Assembly (NCBI GenBank): GCA_028288485.1
Contig: JAQBNO010000115.1
Location: forward strand, 1-43,662
Source of the DNA: Segetibacter sp.
GTDB lineage: Bacteria; Bacteroidota; Bacteroidia; Chitinophagales; Chitinophagaceae
Direction of reading: 5' to 3'
Length of the DNA stretch: 43,662 nucleotides
The notes below the pieces were generated by a model, which made no database searches, was not told where the DNA came from, and worked only from the letters and a program-made list of their open reading frames with translations. A program made the position numbers and the translations under genes. Positions 18,376 through 27,322 of this stretch are shown here, one piece after another (position 1 is the stretch's first letter; each line of letters begins with the position of its first letter).

Positions 18376-19629
18376 TTACAATTTCTTCTTCAACCCGGCG
18401 ATGGCTTTAAAAACAAATGGCGTGTGAAGAACTTCCAGCATCATTTTTAAAAACAAGCCTTTCAACTTGTACAACTTCATTTGTTCATCCACAATCTTCT
18501 GAGCGACTTCGAAAGTTGATTTGGAAAGGTTTACCAGGTAACTTCTGTCGTTGTCGCATAACGCCCGGTAAACTTTTAAGAGAGGCTGTACCAGGGCTTG
18601 TTCCGAATACCTAGAGTCGATTTGGTGGTACAGTTGATCGGGGCTAAAGTCATCTTTGCGGTCATAAACCAATAAAAGCCGCTTCACAAAGTCCTGGACG
18701 GAAGTTGAGCAGTAACCCCCTATTTTATCGCCAACAACTTCAAACTGGGCGTTATCTTTAAAAGGAGTCGACAACGTAACAACGGGACAGCCGCAAAGAA
18801 GGGCCTCTGCCAAAACAAAGCCGAAACTCTCCCCTATTTTTGACATATGAACAAATACGTCTATTGACTTATAAAATTCAGTTAACGCCCTGTCCCCCTC
18901 AATAAAATCAATTAACCGTATATGCTTTTTAACTCCCGCCGGCAGATGCTCGTATTCTGCTTTCAGAAGCCGCGGCAGGCCTACGAAAACAAAATAAACA
19001 TCCTTCTTTTTAGATAGAACAGCGCTAACCGCATCAAATATTTTCCGATCCCATTTTGATTGATGCGCCTGACCTATTCGCCCCGCAATAAATGCGTTAT
19101 CAGGAATATTGAGCCTTTTTCTTAAATCTGTTCGGCCTTGTGGGAAAACTGCCGTAAAATCTTCACTATTAACCAGGTTAGGCAGCCGAAGACTTAAAGG
19201 ATACCCTTCTTGATAGCCCATCCATTTATGGTATTTCCAAAAACCCCAATAAGCTAACTGAAAAGAGACGTCGATAATTTTATAAACTTCGTCAAACCTC
19301 GGCCGGGAAAAAACATTCGTTTCAACTATTTTACATCCTAATTCTTTTAACGGTAAAAGAATTTTATTAATGTTATCGTTGAACGTATGAATATGAATAA
19401 TATCGGGCTTCCATTGTATAATCTCGGTTTTATTTGCTGCATGATCGGTGTCGGTATCAAAATACATGGTAACATCATGAGCTTCTAAACTACTTTTACG
19501 ATCATGTCCTTCACCCAGGATCCAGATCCTGCTATCACAACCAGCCTTTTTGTAAGCGACCGTATAATTGACAGCAGCACGCTCTGTTCCGCCGCGACCA
19601 ATTGAATAAACCAACGTCAAAATCTTCAT
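18376..19629 (-). CDS. Glycosyltransferase family 4
   Basis: 417 aa, GT-B fold. Start MKILTLVYSIGRGGTERAAVNY has the GGTER acceptor loop typical of GT4. The donor domain contains AGRIGQAHQSKWDRKIFDAV and the EX7E motif GESFGFVLAEALLCG (~268-282), then CPVVTLSTPFKDNAQ. A ~60-residue C-terminal tail rich in hydrophobic and basic residues (to GLKKKL) may associate with the membrane. ATG at 19629, 18 nt after the previous gene, so co-transcribed with the two GT genes upstream of it. Confidence 0.92.
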   Translation of the reverse strand: MKILTLVYSIGRGGTERAAVNYTVAYKKAGCDSRIWILGEGHDRKSSLEAHDVTMYFDTDTDHAANKTEIIQWKPDIIHIHTFNDNINKILLPLKELGCKIVETNVFSRPRFDEVYKIIDVSFQLAYWGFWKYHKWMGYQEGYPLSLRLPNLVNSEDFTAVFPQGRTDLRKRLNIPDNAFIAGRIGQAHQSKWDRKIFDAVSAVLSKKKDVYFVFVGLPRLLKAEYEHLPAGVKKHIRLIDFIEGDRALTEFYKSIDVFVHMSKIGESFGFVLAEALLCGCPVVTLSTPFKDNAQFEVVGDKIGGYCSTSVQDFVKRLLLVYDRKDDFSPDQLYHQIDSRYSEQALVQPLLKVYRALCDNDRSYLVNLSKSTFEVAQKIVDEQMKLYKLKGLFLKMMLEVLHTPFVFKAIAGLKKKL

Positions 19630-19647
19630 TGAAGGGAAATCTTTGCT

Positions 19648-20922
19648 TTAATGTATGATGAGGTCAAGACTGTCGGCTAAAGTTCGCGTTACTTCCCTGG
19701 CACTATATTTATCAAAAGCTTCCTGGTTTACCTGGTGGTAATCAAAGCATTTCAAAAATTGCATATACTCCTTGTAGTTTTCCACAAAAGATGAATGCAC
19801 CTTTTCCACCTCACATTCACCGTTAAAATCGAGCACAATTCCTGCTCGTGAAGCCCTGATTACTTTGCAGGCGCTACTTTGCGAATGCAATATTGCCCAG
19901 ATCGCCTTTTTCGACAATACCCCCTGGTAAACTTTGGAAGGCGTATAATGAGGTTCCGTACTTCCCAATATGAATACGCCGTCAGCAGCTTCAAGATGTA
20001 TTAATACTTCCAAATAAGGAATGCGCGCCGGGTATTCAAAAATTACCTCTTCCCATAATCCATATTTTTCAGCAAATGGTTTTATATTAAAGCCGTTTTT
20101 ATCGTTCGGCGATTTACCTGTACCAATAAAATGGATTTCAAGGTCTTTGAATACTTCCCTATGTTCTTTAATAGCCAACAATATTGCTTCTAATGGCTGG
20201 TAGGCCTTTGGCAACATAGCGCCTGCATACATTAGTTGTATTTTACCTGCTTTTTTCTGAAACAGGTAAGGTTTCAGCCGAAGCTCTTTTAATTGCTCGT
20301 GGTCCCTCTTTTCGCCGCCATACGGCATAGCGGCAAAAACTGCCTGCTGCAATAAATGAGGATTGCGTTTTTTAACACCTTCATAATATCCTTCGGCCAC
20401 GCCGGTAATAAGTGAAGCTTTTTTTATGGCAATCGGCTCTAAAAATTTTGACAATTCCGTGCTAAACCAATGACGGGAAAACATTTTATCACTTCCGGCA
20501 AAGTGGTGCACCCACGGGTCAATATAATCGATGCCGTATTGTACCCCAGTCGACGCATGAAGCCAACGCCCCAGTAAAGCCACGTAAAAAGAAGGAATAG
20601 GTATATAGAGAAAGTCTATTTTTTGTTCCTTAATAATTTTTTTAGCCCTTTTATATAATTGAAAAAAGCCTCTTAAACCTACATCGCCCAAAACTCTCGG
20701 CTTAGTAACCCCTAATGCTTTCACTTTCTCAATTTTCAGATCCGCGGGCAACAGTTTTGCCAGGTTATGATCTAACTTCTCTTCATAACATTGCTCGTCC
20801 ACCATTAATATAACAGGAGACCATCCAAACGCCGGCAAATGCTGCGCAAAAAGACGACTCCGGTGAACGGCGGCTAAATTTGAAGGAGGAAAATGTGGAG
20901 ATATTATTAAAATCTTTTTCAA
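19648..20922 (-). CDS. GT-B glycosyltransferase (GT4/GT1-like)
   Basis: 424 aa from the preferred TTG at 20922, giving KKILIISPHFPPSNLAAVHR, the standard N-terminus of this group; a second TTG at 20940 would give six more residues and a 14-bp overlap with the upstream gene. No ATG is available. The donor domain has LMYAGAMLPKAYQPLEAIL and a weak EX7E-type region (GVFILGSTEPHYTPSKVYQGVLSKK region), less canonical than its neighbours. It lies directly after 20927-22159, so the pair is translationally coupled. Confidence 0.82.
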   Translation of the reverse strand: MKKILIISPHFPPSNLAAVHRSRLFAQHLPAFGWSPVILMVDEQCYEEKLDHNLAKLLPADLKIEKVKALGVTKPRVLGDVGLRGFFQLYKRAKKIIKEQKIDFLYIPIPSFYVALLGRWLHASTGVQYGIDYIDPWVHHFAGSDKMFSRHWFSTELSKFLEPIAIKKASLITGVAEGYYEGVKKRNPHLLQQAVFAAMPYGGEKRDHEQLKELRLKPYLFQKKAGKIQLMYAGAMLPKAYQPLEAILLAIKEHREVFKDLEIHFIGTGKSPNDKNGFNIKPFAEKYGLWEEVIFEYPARIPYLEVLIHLEAADGVFILGSTEPHYTPSKVYQGVLSKKAIWAILHSQSSACKVIRASRAGIVLDFNGECEVEKVHSSFVENYKEYMQFLKCFDYHQVNQEAFDKYSAREVTRTLADSLDLIIH

Positions 20923-20926
20923 TTGA

Positions 20927-22159
20927 CTATAAGTTTTCAATCTTTGGATACAATTCGATCATTACTTCATTCATGTCGGCATAAGCTTCCACAGCTTTTA
21001 TAACCTCTGCCCGGTCTTTGCATGCTGCTCCTTTATCGAAAGCCCTGTTTACGATCACTTCTGCCATGTGTGATGGACTATCACAGGTAACAACACCGCC
21101 ATTTTTAAAAACATACCCCCTGTTCCCGGCTTCTGTCGACAACACGGGCAGGCCCCAGTTCATCCCTTTCGCGAGCTTGGTACTAACGCCCTTCGAATAA
21201 TAAAAAACCAGGTTCAGGTAATACATCCACGACGCTGCTTCCACCTTCAGCTCATCATCTGTTAAATATCCGGTAGGCGAAATAAAATCGTACTGGCTCA
21301 TTAAATTATCGAGGTTACGTCCCCGCTTACCTACCACTCTTATCTGTACACTCTTACTCGGTTTTGCAGCAGCTAATGCTTTACACAATTGAAGGAGACC
21401 ATTATAATTAGGGTAATGGCTTAAATCAGAAAGAAAACCTATTTTTCCTTCGGTAGGGTTCCAATTAATAAAATCAGGAGCATATACCCTTGGAACCATG
21501 TACGTTTCGTTAACACCTAACCATTTTTCAATACTCTCTTCAATTGGCGAAACATTTAAAACCATATCGAGGTAACGGGTTCTGAATTCCACTTCCTTTT
21601 GCAGTACTCTGCCAAGCCGCCATGCAGAAAAAAATCTGGGCAAAGGAGCCATATATTGAGAAAAGCGCACGGTTTGATGAAGAAAATCGCCTGACTCATT
21701 TCCATGAGAACAAAGGATGACTTTTACATTTTCACCATTATGCTTTTTAATCACCTTAGAAATAGCAGTGGCGTTAGAGAGATTAATAAACACCTTCTGA
21801 ATACTATGTTTCGCTATTTTATCTTTCAATAACGTAGCGTATTTGTTTAGGTCATAGTCTTCATAAACGTCTAGGCCTATTTTAGCTTTTATCCTGTAAG
21901 TCAAAGTCCGGTTGAATTCCAAAGAATATATAACTACTTCATACCGGCATTTCAAAAGATTTATAAAGTCATAAGTACACAACCTTACGCCACCTTCGGG
22001 CTTGCTTTCATCTACAAACAATTTATTTGTTACAAAAAGTACTTTTTCTTTAGCTGAATTTTCCAAATTATGTTCCCCGTTTGCTTCAATTTCCCAAATT
22101 GGGTCACTATTAAACGATTTTTTTGTAGAAATATTCTTACTTAGCCGGAAGCTGCTCAA
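20927..22159 (-). CDS. GT-B glycosyltransferase, non-ATG start
   Basis: About 410 aa. The Rossmann strand KVLFVTNKLFVDESKPEGGVRL near residue 39 marks the real domain start. The C-terminal half has IGFLSDLSHYPNYNGLLQL and KLAKGMNWGLPVLSTEAGNRGYVF, a GT4-like donor site in which a KGMNWGLPV segment occupies the usual EA-containing helix. No ATG exists upstream of the first conserved strand: TTG at 22159 is one option, an internal TTG about eight codons before KVLFV another. The N-terminal ~35 residues are low complexity and may be untranslated. Start uncertain; family moderately sure. Confidence 0.75.
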   Translation of the reverse strand: MSSFRLSKNISTKKSFNSDPIWEIEANGEHNLENSAKEKVLFVTNKLFVDESKPEGGVRLCTYDFINLLKCRYEVVIYSLEFNRTLTYRIKAKIGLDVYEDYDLNKYATLLKDKIAKHSIQKVFINLSNATAISKVIKKHNGENVKVILCSHGNESGDFLHQTVRFSQYMAPLPRFFSAWRLGRVLQKEVEFRTRYLDMVLNVSPIEESIEKWLGVNETYMVPRVYAPDFINWNPTEGKIGFLSDLSHYPNYNGLLQLCKALAAAKPSKSVQIRVVGKRGRNLDNLMSQYDFISPTGYLTDDELKVEAASWMYYLNLVFYYSKGVSTKLAKGMNWGLPVLSTEAGNRGYVFKNGGVVTCDSPSHMAEVIVNRAFDKGAACKDRAEVIKAVEAYADMNEVMIELYPKIENL

Positions 22160-22723
22160 ATTATTTTTATCCCGAAAGGGAAAGGTGTTTTTATTTTCCT
22201 ACCGAGCAGAATTTCGTTATGAAGCTTTTCTTCGCGCCTCGCCAATTAGCGTCAACTTTAGGATGATTTTTATGGGCCAAACAGAGCCACTACTATTATG
22301 CTTCTCTTGCGTCGCACTCTTGTGCTTTGTGTTCTCAATGCGGCTTTTATACCTCACACTCGTTCCCCCTGCATGAGGAGAGGGAGGCCCGGCATTTGTT
22401 TCATATGAACTTTTGTGCTAACAAATCAGCTTTAAAATACCAATCATCAAAACCGCCTGAAACCTTTATCTGTATTAACTTCTAACATTCATCCCGTCAA
22501 TTAAAATGGCCTTAACACGCCCTGGTGGAACTCTTGCACTTTTTTCTCGTTACCTGGCAGTAACTACACAAACCCGTTCCTGTATCTATCGTTAATCAGT
22601 AAGTTTAAAGCGAGTTCAACAACTATTAAGAGAAGCACAAAAAGAGCAACGATACCTATCGTTAACTCGCAAGCCAAACCAGTGAAGGTTGTAATGAGGA
22701 TTTAATTATCTAAGGAGTAACCG
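22160..22723. other. Gene-free 564-bp region
   Basis: No credible gene on either strand. It contains one member of a diverged repeat family at about 22266-22324, plus AT-rich spacer. It separates the GT2-acetyltransferase group upstream from the three coupled GT4-like genes downstream, so a promoter for the latter is expected here, but I find no clear -7/-33 pair. Confidence 0.5.
22266..22324 (-). repeat. Diverged dispersed repeat (GTGCGACGCAAG type)
   Basis: On the minus strand it reads CACAAGAGTGCGACGCAAG, then ..AATAGTAG.., then GTTTGGCCC and AAAAAT. This parallels 43552-43612 over about 60 nt (TACAAG.GTGCGACGCAAG, AATAGTAG, GTTGCTGGGC, AAAAAT). The shared core (AC)AAGnGnGnGACnCAA also resembles the start of the 42-nt element's conserved block. 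Confidence 0.6.
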
Positions 22724-23659
22724 TTACAAGTACTTTTTCAGTTGTAAAGCCGCCTTCCAGCCTAAAACTGCTTCTATACTTTTTAATCCCATGCCCCCTT
22801 TCAGTTTAACGGATCCTCCGCCCAGGATTTTAGCCTTATATTCTGCCCGCCCGGCCAGGTCAGGATAATCAGCATAAAAGGAAAAAGCATAGGCCATGTA
22901 TTTATTGGCCATAGCAGCATCGGCCCTCTTCGACTTTTCTAAAACGTTTATATAACTTTCTATTAGCTCGATTGCTTTTAAAGTTGATTCTGCTGCCCCC
23001 CTCGAAAAGGTTTGCGAAACAGAACCGGCAATTCCTGATCGATAGAACACCGAAACCTCATCGCAATACAACACTTCATCAACATAAAGAAGCAGCCTTG
23101 AAAAGAATTCTCCGTCCTGGTTACGCTTTAAAGTCTCATCCCAGAATCCCCCCTTTTCGATTATGCTTCTATGAACAAGCCAACAACCAGTCATCGACAT
23201 ATGGTCGCTTATCAACCAATCGGCGGGTTTCATATTTCTGCAAATTGATTCATGAGGGCCCCAACTCGATACTTTTCCCGGATCTTCGTTAAATCGCCCC
23301 CACCTGCAGTGAATAGTTTTATTTTGATAATTACCGGAGGATAAAAGTATTGCGAGCTGCCTGTCAAGCTTATCACTTGAAATCATATCATCCGCATCTA
23401 AAAATTGAATGAACTGCCCGGTCGATTTTTTAAAACCAAAATTGCGTGCAGCACATCCGCCTTTGTTTGCTTGGGTAAAAACCTTTACGCCCTGCTTTTC
23501 AAAAGACTTTACAACTTCTAAAGTATCATCAGTGGAACCATCGTCAACAACTATTACTTCAATATTTTTCCACGTTTGATTTAGTACAGATTCTATAGTC
23601 TCTCTAATAAACTTTGCCGAATTATACGCAGGTATGATTACTGAAACAACTTGATCCAT
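22724..23659 (-). CDS. Glycosyltransferase family 2
   Basis: 311 aa. GT-A signature: SVIIPAYNSAKFI at the N-terminus, VDDGSTDD (38-45), LDADD (87-91) as the DxD metal site, and a later acidic GFWDET..NQDGEFFSRLL acceptor region. Inverting transfer from an NDP-sugar is expected. Its ATG at 23659 shares its A with the stop codon (TAATG arrangement) of the upstream acetyltransferase gene, a sign of translational coupling. Specificity cannot be read from sequence. Confidence 0.92.
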   Translation of the reverse strand: MDQVVSVIIPAYNSAKFIRETIESVLNQTWKNIEVIVVDDGSTDDTLEVVKSFEKQGVKVFTQANKGGCAARNFGFKKSTGQFIQFLDADDMISSDKLDRQLAILLSSGNYQNKTIHCRWGRFNEDPGKVSSWGPHESICRNMKPADWLISDHMSMTGCWLVHRSIIEKGGFWDETLKRNQDGEFFSRLLLYVDEVLYCDEVSVFYRSGIAGSVSQTFSRGAAESTLKAIELIESYINVLEKSKRADAAMANKYMAYAFSFYADYPDLAGRAEYKAKILGGGSVKLKGGMGLKSIEAVLGWKAALQLKKYL

Positions 23660-24402
23660 TATTTAATTTGTTTTGCAGGTACGCCACCCCATATAGCACC
23701 GGCGGGAACGTCTTTGGTTACAACTGATCCGGCCGCAATAATCGCCCGTTTCCCTATGGTAACTCCGGGAAGAATAATGACGGAAGAACCTATCCAGGCT
23801 CCATCTTCTATTGTTATCTTACCCAATTGCAATGGTCCTTTCCAAGCCGCAGGATTGGAAGTTTTATATTCATGGTCATGGGTATACAACGTGCAACCCG
23901 GCCCTAAAGCTACTTCAACGCCGATAGTAACGTCATCGCAAACATCAATGATCGTATTGTCGCCAACATGAGTTCCTTCTTTTATAATAAGCGTTCCTCT
24001 ACCACCCGGTTCCCTTGCAGAAATAGAACATCCGGAGGCTAGGTGTACATTATCTGCTATCAACCATTCCGACCCTACATACAGTTTAGAATTACTTCCT
24101 ATAACACAGTTATCGCCAATACTAAAAGAAGTATTTATTGAAACCATAATTAAGGATCCTTTTTCTATTTTCATCTTATCCCCTATCGTCAGCTTTCCAT
24201 TATCTCCAACACCTAATGTAACTTTTTTCCCAATCGTCGAACTTGTTCCAATACTAATTTTTCCTCTCCCTTCCACAATGATCGGAAAATCAATATTTAC
24301 TCCTTTACCAATCGAGGCTCTACTTAACCTGTTAAGCCAATAAAGATGTCGAAAGAATTTACGGAATATGTTTGTAAGCAGTAAAAAAAAAACACGTAGC
24401 AT
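23659..24402 (-). CDS. Hexapeptide-repeat (LbH) acyltransferase
   Basis: 247 aa, longer than WcaF because its beta-helix has more coils (about residues 30-247: repeated [IV]G-x-x-x-x motifs such as ISIGTSSTIG, LTIGDKMKI, FSIGDNCVIG). The LYTHDHEY segment supplies the likely catalytic His, and the terminal coils VIILPGVTIGKRAIIAAGSVV then GGVPAKQIK are standard for sugar O-acetyltransferases using acetyl-CoA. ATG at 24402. It lies between two GT2 genes in a tightly packed operon and probably acetylates a sugar of the same repeat unit. Confidence 0.9.
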   Translation of the reverse strand: MLRVFFLLLTNIFRKFFRHLYWLNRLSRASIGKGVNIDFPIIVEGRGKISIGTSSTIGKKVTLGVGDNGKLTIGDKMKIEKGSLIMVSINTSFSIGDNCVIGSNSKLYVGSEWLIADNVHLASGCSISAREPGGRGTLIIKEGTHVGDNTIIDVCDDVTIGVEVALGPGCTLYTHDHEYKTSNPAAWKGPLQLGKITIEDGAWIGSSVIILPGVTIGKRAIIAAGSVVTKDVPAGAIWGGVPAKQIK

Positions 24403-24416
24403 GATGATACTAAAAG

Positions 24417-25253
24417 CTAAAATTTAAAATTTTTCATTTCCTTCGCCTTACTAAAGTCCAACCTTTTCACCCTGCCCATGATCATTTTAACAATTGTTCT
24501 ATTAATCATTTTCACAACAACCTTTTTCTCTTTCTCCGATAAAGGGCATCGGGCAGTTATTAGTTCTTTTGCAAGTACGAAGTACTTAAAAGGTATCAGC
24601 GGGTTTGTTCGGTTTGCTGCCATTTGCTGATCGGCGTGTTCTCTATACCATACTATTCCCTGTGGCATTAGTACAACCCGGTTTTCTCTTGAAAGCAAAT
24701 GCCACATTTCAAAATCTCCAACGTGTTGCTTCCCGGTAAAGCCTCCGACAGCCTTGAATGCATCAATTCTAAAAATGGCTGACAAAGGTGCTTTGTGAAA
24801 AAGTCCCGGTCCAAAATAATGATACCTATAAGCATCGCCCGGAGACAATTCAAATGGGAAAATCTGCTTCTTGTCGGGATTTAAAGAGCAAAGGCCATAG
24901 CCAGCGTCGGGAAATTGCTCCATCATACTAACCAATACTTCCAAACCTGTGGGATAAATCAGGTCATCTGCGTCGACATACTTCAGGTATTTTCCTTTGG
25001 CGTAAGAAGCTGCCTGGTTGCGATTTGGGTAATCCCCTAAGTTTTTTTCATTCACATATACCCTTATCCTTTCATCTCTGGTAGCATAGGATGTTGCAAT
25101 GTTTACAGTTTTATCGTTCGAACAATCGTCAACAATAATTAATTCGAAATTTTTATAAGTAGAATTAAGGACGCTTTCTATTGCTACAGCTATATATTTC
25201 TCCCGGTTATAAGAGGTCATTAAAACGCTGACTAAAGGAAAGGCGTTAGACAT
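24417..25253 (-). CDS. Glycosyltransferase family 2
   Basis: 278 aa from the ATG at 25253 (a TTG at 25280 would add nine residues). The chosen start overlaps the epimerase stop by 8 bp, a common coupling arrangement. GT-A motifs: VSVLMTSYNREKYI, VDDCSNDKT (41-49), YVDADD (92-97), and HVGDFEMWHLLSRE as the acceptor-side acidic region. Lies between the epimerase and the LbH acetyltransferase genes. Donor unknown, but co-transcription with a UDP-uronate epimerase makes a uronosyl donor worth considering (inference). Confidence 0.92.
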   Translation of the reverse strand: MSNAFPLVSVLMTSYNREKYIAVAIESVLNSTYKNFELIIVDDCSNDKTVNIATSYATRDERIRVYVNEKNLGDYPNRNQAASYAKGKYLKYVDADDLIYPTGLEVLVSMMEQFPDAGYGLCSLNPDKKQIFPFELSPGDAYRYHYFGPGLFHKAPLSAIFRIDAFKAVGGFTGKQHVGDFEMWHLLSRENRVVLMPQGIVWYREHADQQMAANRTNPLIPFKYFVLAKELITARCPLSEKEKKVVVKMINRTIVKMIMGRVKRLDFSKAKEMKNFKF

Positions 25254-26265
25254 TATAATATTTTTTATACCAGGAAACAAATTGAGTTAGCCCGTATTCT
25301 ATGCTGGTTTCAGGTTTATACCCAATTGCACCGTATAAGTCATCAATATCAGCATAAGTTTTTTGCATGTCGCCCTTTTGCATAGGATGATATTCTTTTA
25401 TTGCTTCTTTTCCTATAGCCTTCTCCAGTGTTTCTATAAATTCCATGATGCTAACCGGGCTGTTGTTACCGATATTATATATATGGTATGGTGCATAACT
25501 TTCAGCAGACGAAAGCTTTGCTCCTTCCGGCAAATCACTTTGATTCCTGGAGCCGGGTTGATGGTTTACTAACAAAGCAATAGCGGCTGTGATGTCATCT
25601 ATATAGGTAAAATCTCTCATCATATTACCTTCGTTAAAAATCTTGATTGGCTCATTCGCCAAAATATTTTTTGTGAAGGAAAAATAGGCCATATCAGGCC
25701 TGCCCCACGGACCATAAACAGTAAAAAACCTCAAGCCTGTACAAGGAATTTTATACATAGCTGCGTAGCTATGCGCCATCATTTCATTCGCCTTTTTCGT
25801 GGCGGCATAGAGTGACAGGGGATGATCGGTAGATTGACTTGTTGAAAATGGAATTTCAGTATTAGCTCCATAAACAGAACTTGAAGAAGCAAAAATTAAA
25901 TGCTTTACAGGATAATTACGACAAGCTTCCAATATATTGATGAATCCAATAAGATTGGCGTCGATGTATTTGTAAGGCTTATCGATACTATATCGCACGC
26001 CTGCCTGGGCTGCGAGGTTGATCACACAGGTAAACTTCTCCCTGGCAAACAGTTCGTCAAGGCTGTCTTTGTCACAGATACTCATCGCTTCAAAACGAAA
26101 AGTGTTGATGTTCTTTAGGATCTTAAGCCGGTCCATTTTTAAATCAACATCATAATAGTTGTTCACCGTGTCTATTCCAAAAACTTCATATCCTTTGTCA
26201 GTGAGTGATTGGCTTAAATGAAATCCTATAAAACCGGCCGCCCCTGTTACAAGTATCTTTTCCAA
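25246..26265 (-). CDS. UDP-glucuronate 4-epimerase-like NAD-dependent epimerase
   Basis: 339-aa extended short-chain dehydrogenase. GAAGFIG NAD site (8-14), SSSVYG (128-133), catalytic Tyr153/Lys157 in YAATK, and the substrate region TVYGPWGRPDMA with RDFTYIDD are a close match to UDP-GlcA 4-epimerases (LspL/Cap1J group), which make UDP-GalA from UDP-GlcA. The start is TTG (26265), directly before EKILVTGAAG, since no ATG precedes the Rossmann strand. No UDP-glucose dehydrogenase is in the window; the only dehydrogenase is TviB/WbpO-like. Substrate could therefore be a UDP-HexNAc uronate instead. Confidence 0.88.
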   Translation of the reverse strand: MEKILVTGAAGFIGFHLSQSLTDKGYEVFGIDTVNNYYDVDLKMDRLKILKNINTFRFEAMSICDKDSLDELFAREKFTCVINLAAQAGVRYSIDKPYKYIDANLIGFINILEACRNYPVKHLIFASSSSVYGANTEIPFSTSQSTDHPLSLYAATKKANEMMAHSYAAMYKIPCTGLRFFTVYGPWGRPDMAYFSFTKNILANEPIKIFNEGNMMRDFTYIDDITAAIALLVNHQPGSRNQSDLPEGAKLSSAESYAPYHIYNIGNNSPVSIMEFIETLEKAIGKEAIKEYHPMQKGDMQKTYADIDDLYGAIGYKPETSIEYGLTQFVSWYKKYYNV

Positions 26266-26341
26266 TTGTTATTCATTTAAATATTACTGCTTTTCATGAT
26301 CCAATAACTTCTGTCACCGGAACACTTACGTTGGTGTACAA

Positions 26342-27322
26342 CTACGATAAACTCTTAATTTTATTAAAAATAATATTAGAAACGTCTTTAATGTTTTTTT
26401 CGATATGAAAAGATAAATGCCGCTCCGGTTTAATCGAGATCTTGCTCTTTTTTCCATTACTAAACTCGGTATCGTATTTATTGAGATACTTTATGAGTGC
26501 TGGAAATAAGTAATAATTATTTAGATAGCCTTCCCTTGCTTCCACTATAGCGTCAAAATTTTTCCCGTACCTATCGTTTAATATTACTTCTTCTATTTCA
26601 TCTATGCTTTTCTTATAGTCGTTGATATCAATAGCTACATAACTTTCAACAGGGAAGAACTCTTTAATATTAGGACAGCCAAAATAAACAGGCATTGTAT
26701 AAGTAAGAAAACATTCAAATATTTTTTCAGTGAAATAATTTGGTATTACACTATTTTCAATTGCCACAGAATATTTATACGGTAAAATTCCCTCACTCTT
26801 ATCTTTTATGGGATTTATGCCTTTTCCGAAAACGTCAAGATCATCTTTAAAATGACCAATTAGGATGTTAGTAAATGCAAATCGCTTTTTGTGGCCAGGC
26901 AATTCTGTAAGATTTGAAGCAACTACAGAAAGCACCTTACTCTTTTCACGACGAAAACCTGGATTTATTATCTCATCATAACTTTTAGGAAAATGCCAAA
27001 TACCCAACTCATGAATGTATTTAATATTTGAATGACTTAAATCGGTACGAACAGAAAAAACGGTTGGAAATTGCTGTAAGAATTTCTGGTTGTAGAAGCG
27101 AAGCTCATGGGCTTCATCAGTAACATAAATAACATTTGAAGATGGACAGCTTACTGTCTCCATTTTTCTTACTCCTCCCCAGATGATCCAGTAATCGCAA
27201 ACAGAACAGTCATTATCAATTTCAAATTTGTAATCACCGAATATTCCTTCTCCGCCCGGAGTTAATGAATATGGAATATTATGCCAAGGCGTGCTAAGCT
27301 TAATTATTTTTTTTGTGCCCAT
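26342..27322 (-). CDS. GT10 fucosyltransferase-like glycosyltransferase
   Basis: 326 aa. The family-10 donor signature is clear: YKYSVAIENS (182-191) and NYFTEKIFE (195-203), then PVYFGCPNIKEFFP. In characterised alpha-1,3/1,4-fucosyltransferases this region binds GDP-fucose. The N-terminal half is lineage-specific, as usual in GT10. ATG at 27322 overlaps the upstream GT2 gene by 19 bp. No gmd or fcl gene for GDP-L-fucose is in the window, so the donor must be made elsewhere or the enzyme uses another sugar. Confidence 0.88.
   Translation of the reverse strand: MGTKKIIKLSTPWHNIPYSLTPGGEGIFGDYKFEIDNDCSVCDYWIIWGGVRKMETVSCPSSNVIYVTDEAHELRFYNQKFLQQFPTVFSVRTDLSHSNIKYIHELGIWHFPKSYDEIINPGFRREKSKVLSVVASNLTELPGHKKRFAFTNILIGHFKDDLDVFGKGINPIKDKSEGILPYKYSVAIENSVIPNYFTEKIFECFLTYTMPVYFGCPNIKEFFPVESYVAIDINDYKKSIDEIEEVILNDRYGKNFDAIVEAREGYLNNYYLFPALIKYLNKYDTEFSNGKKSKISIKPERHLSFHIEKNIKDVSNIIFNKIKSLS

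Noticed and set aside
22002-22376. 124-codon plus-strand frame running from within a GT gene into the intergenic gap
   Set aside because: It is antisense to the start of the glycosyltransferase gene and then reads through the dispersed repeat; no family features.
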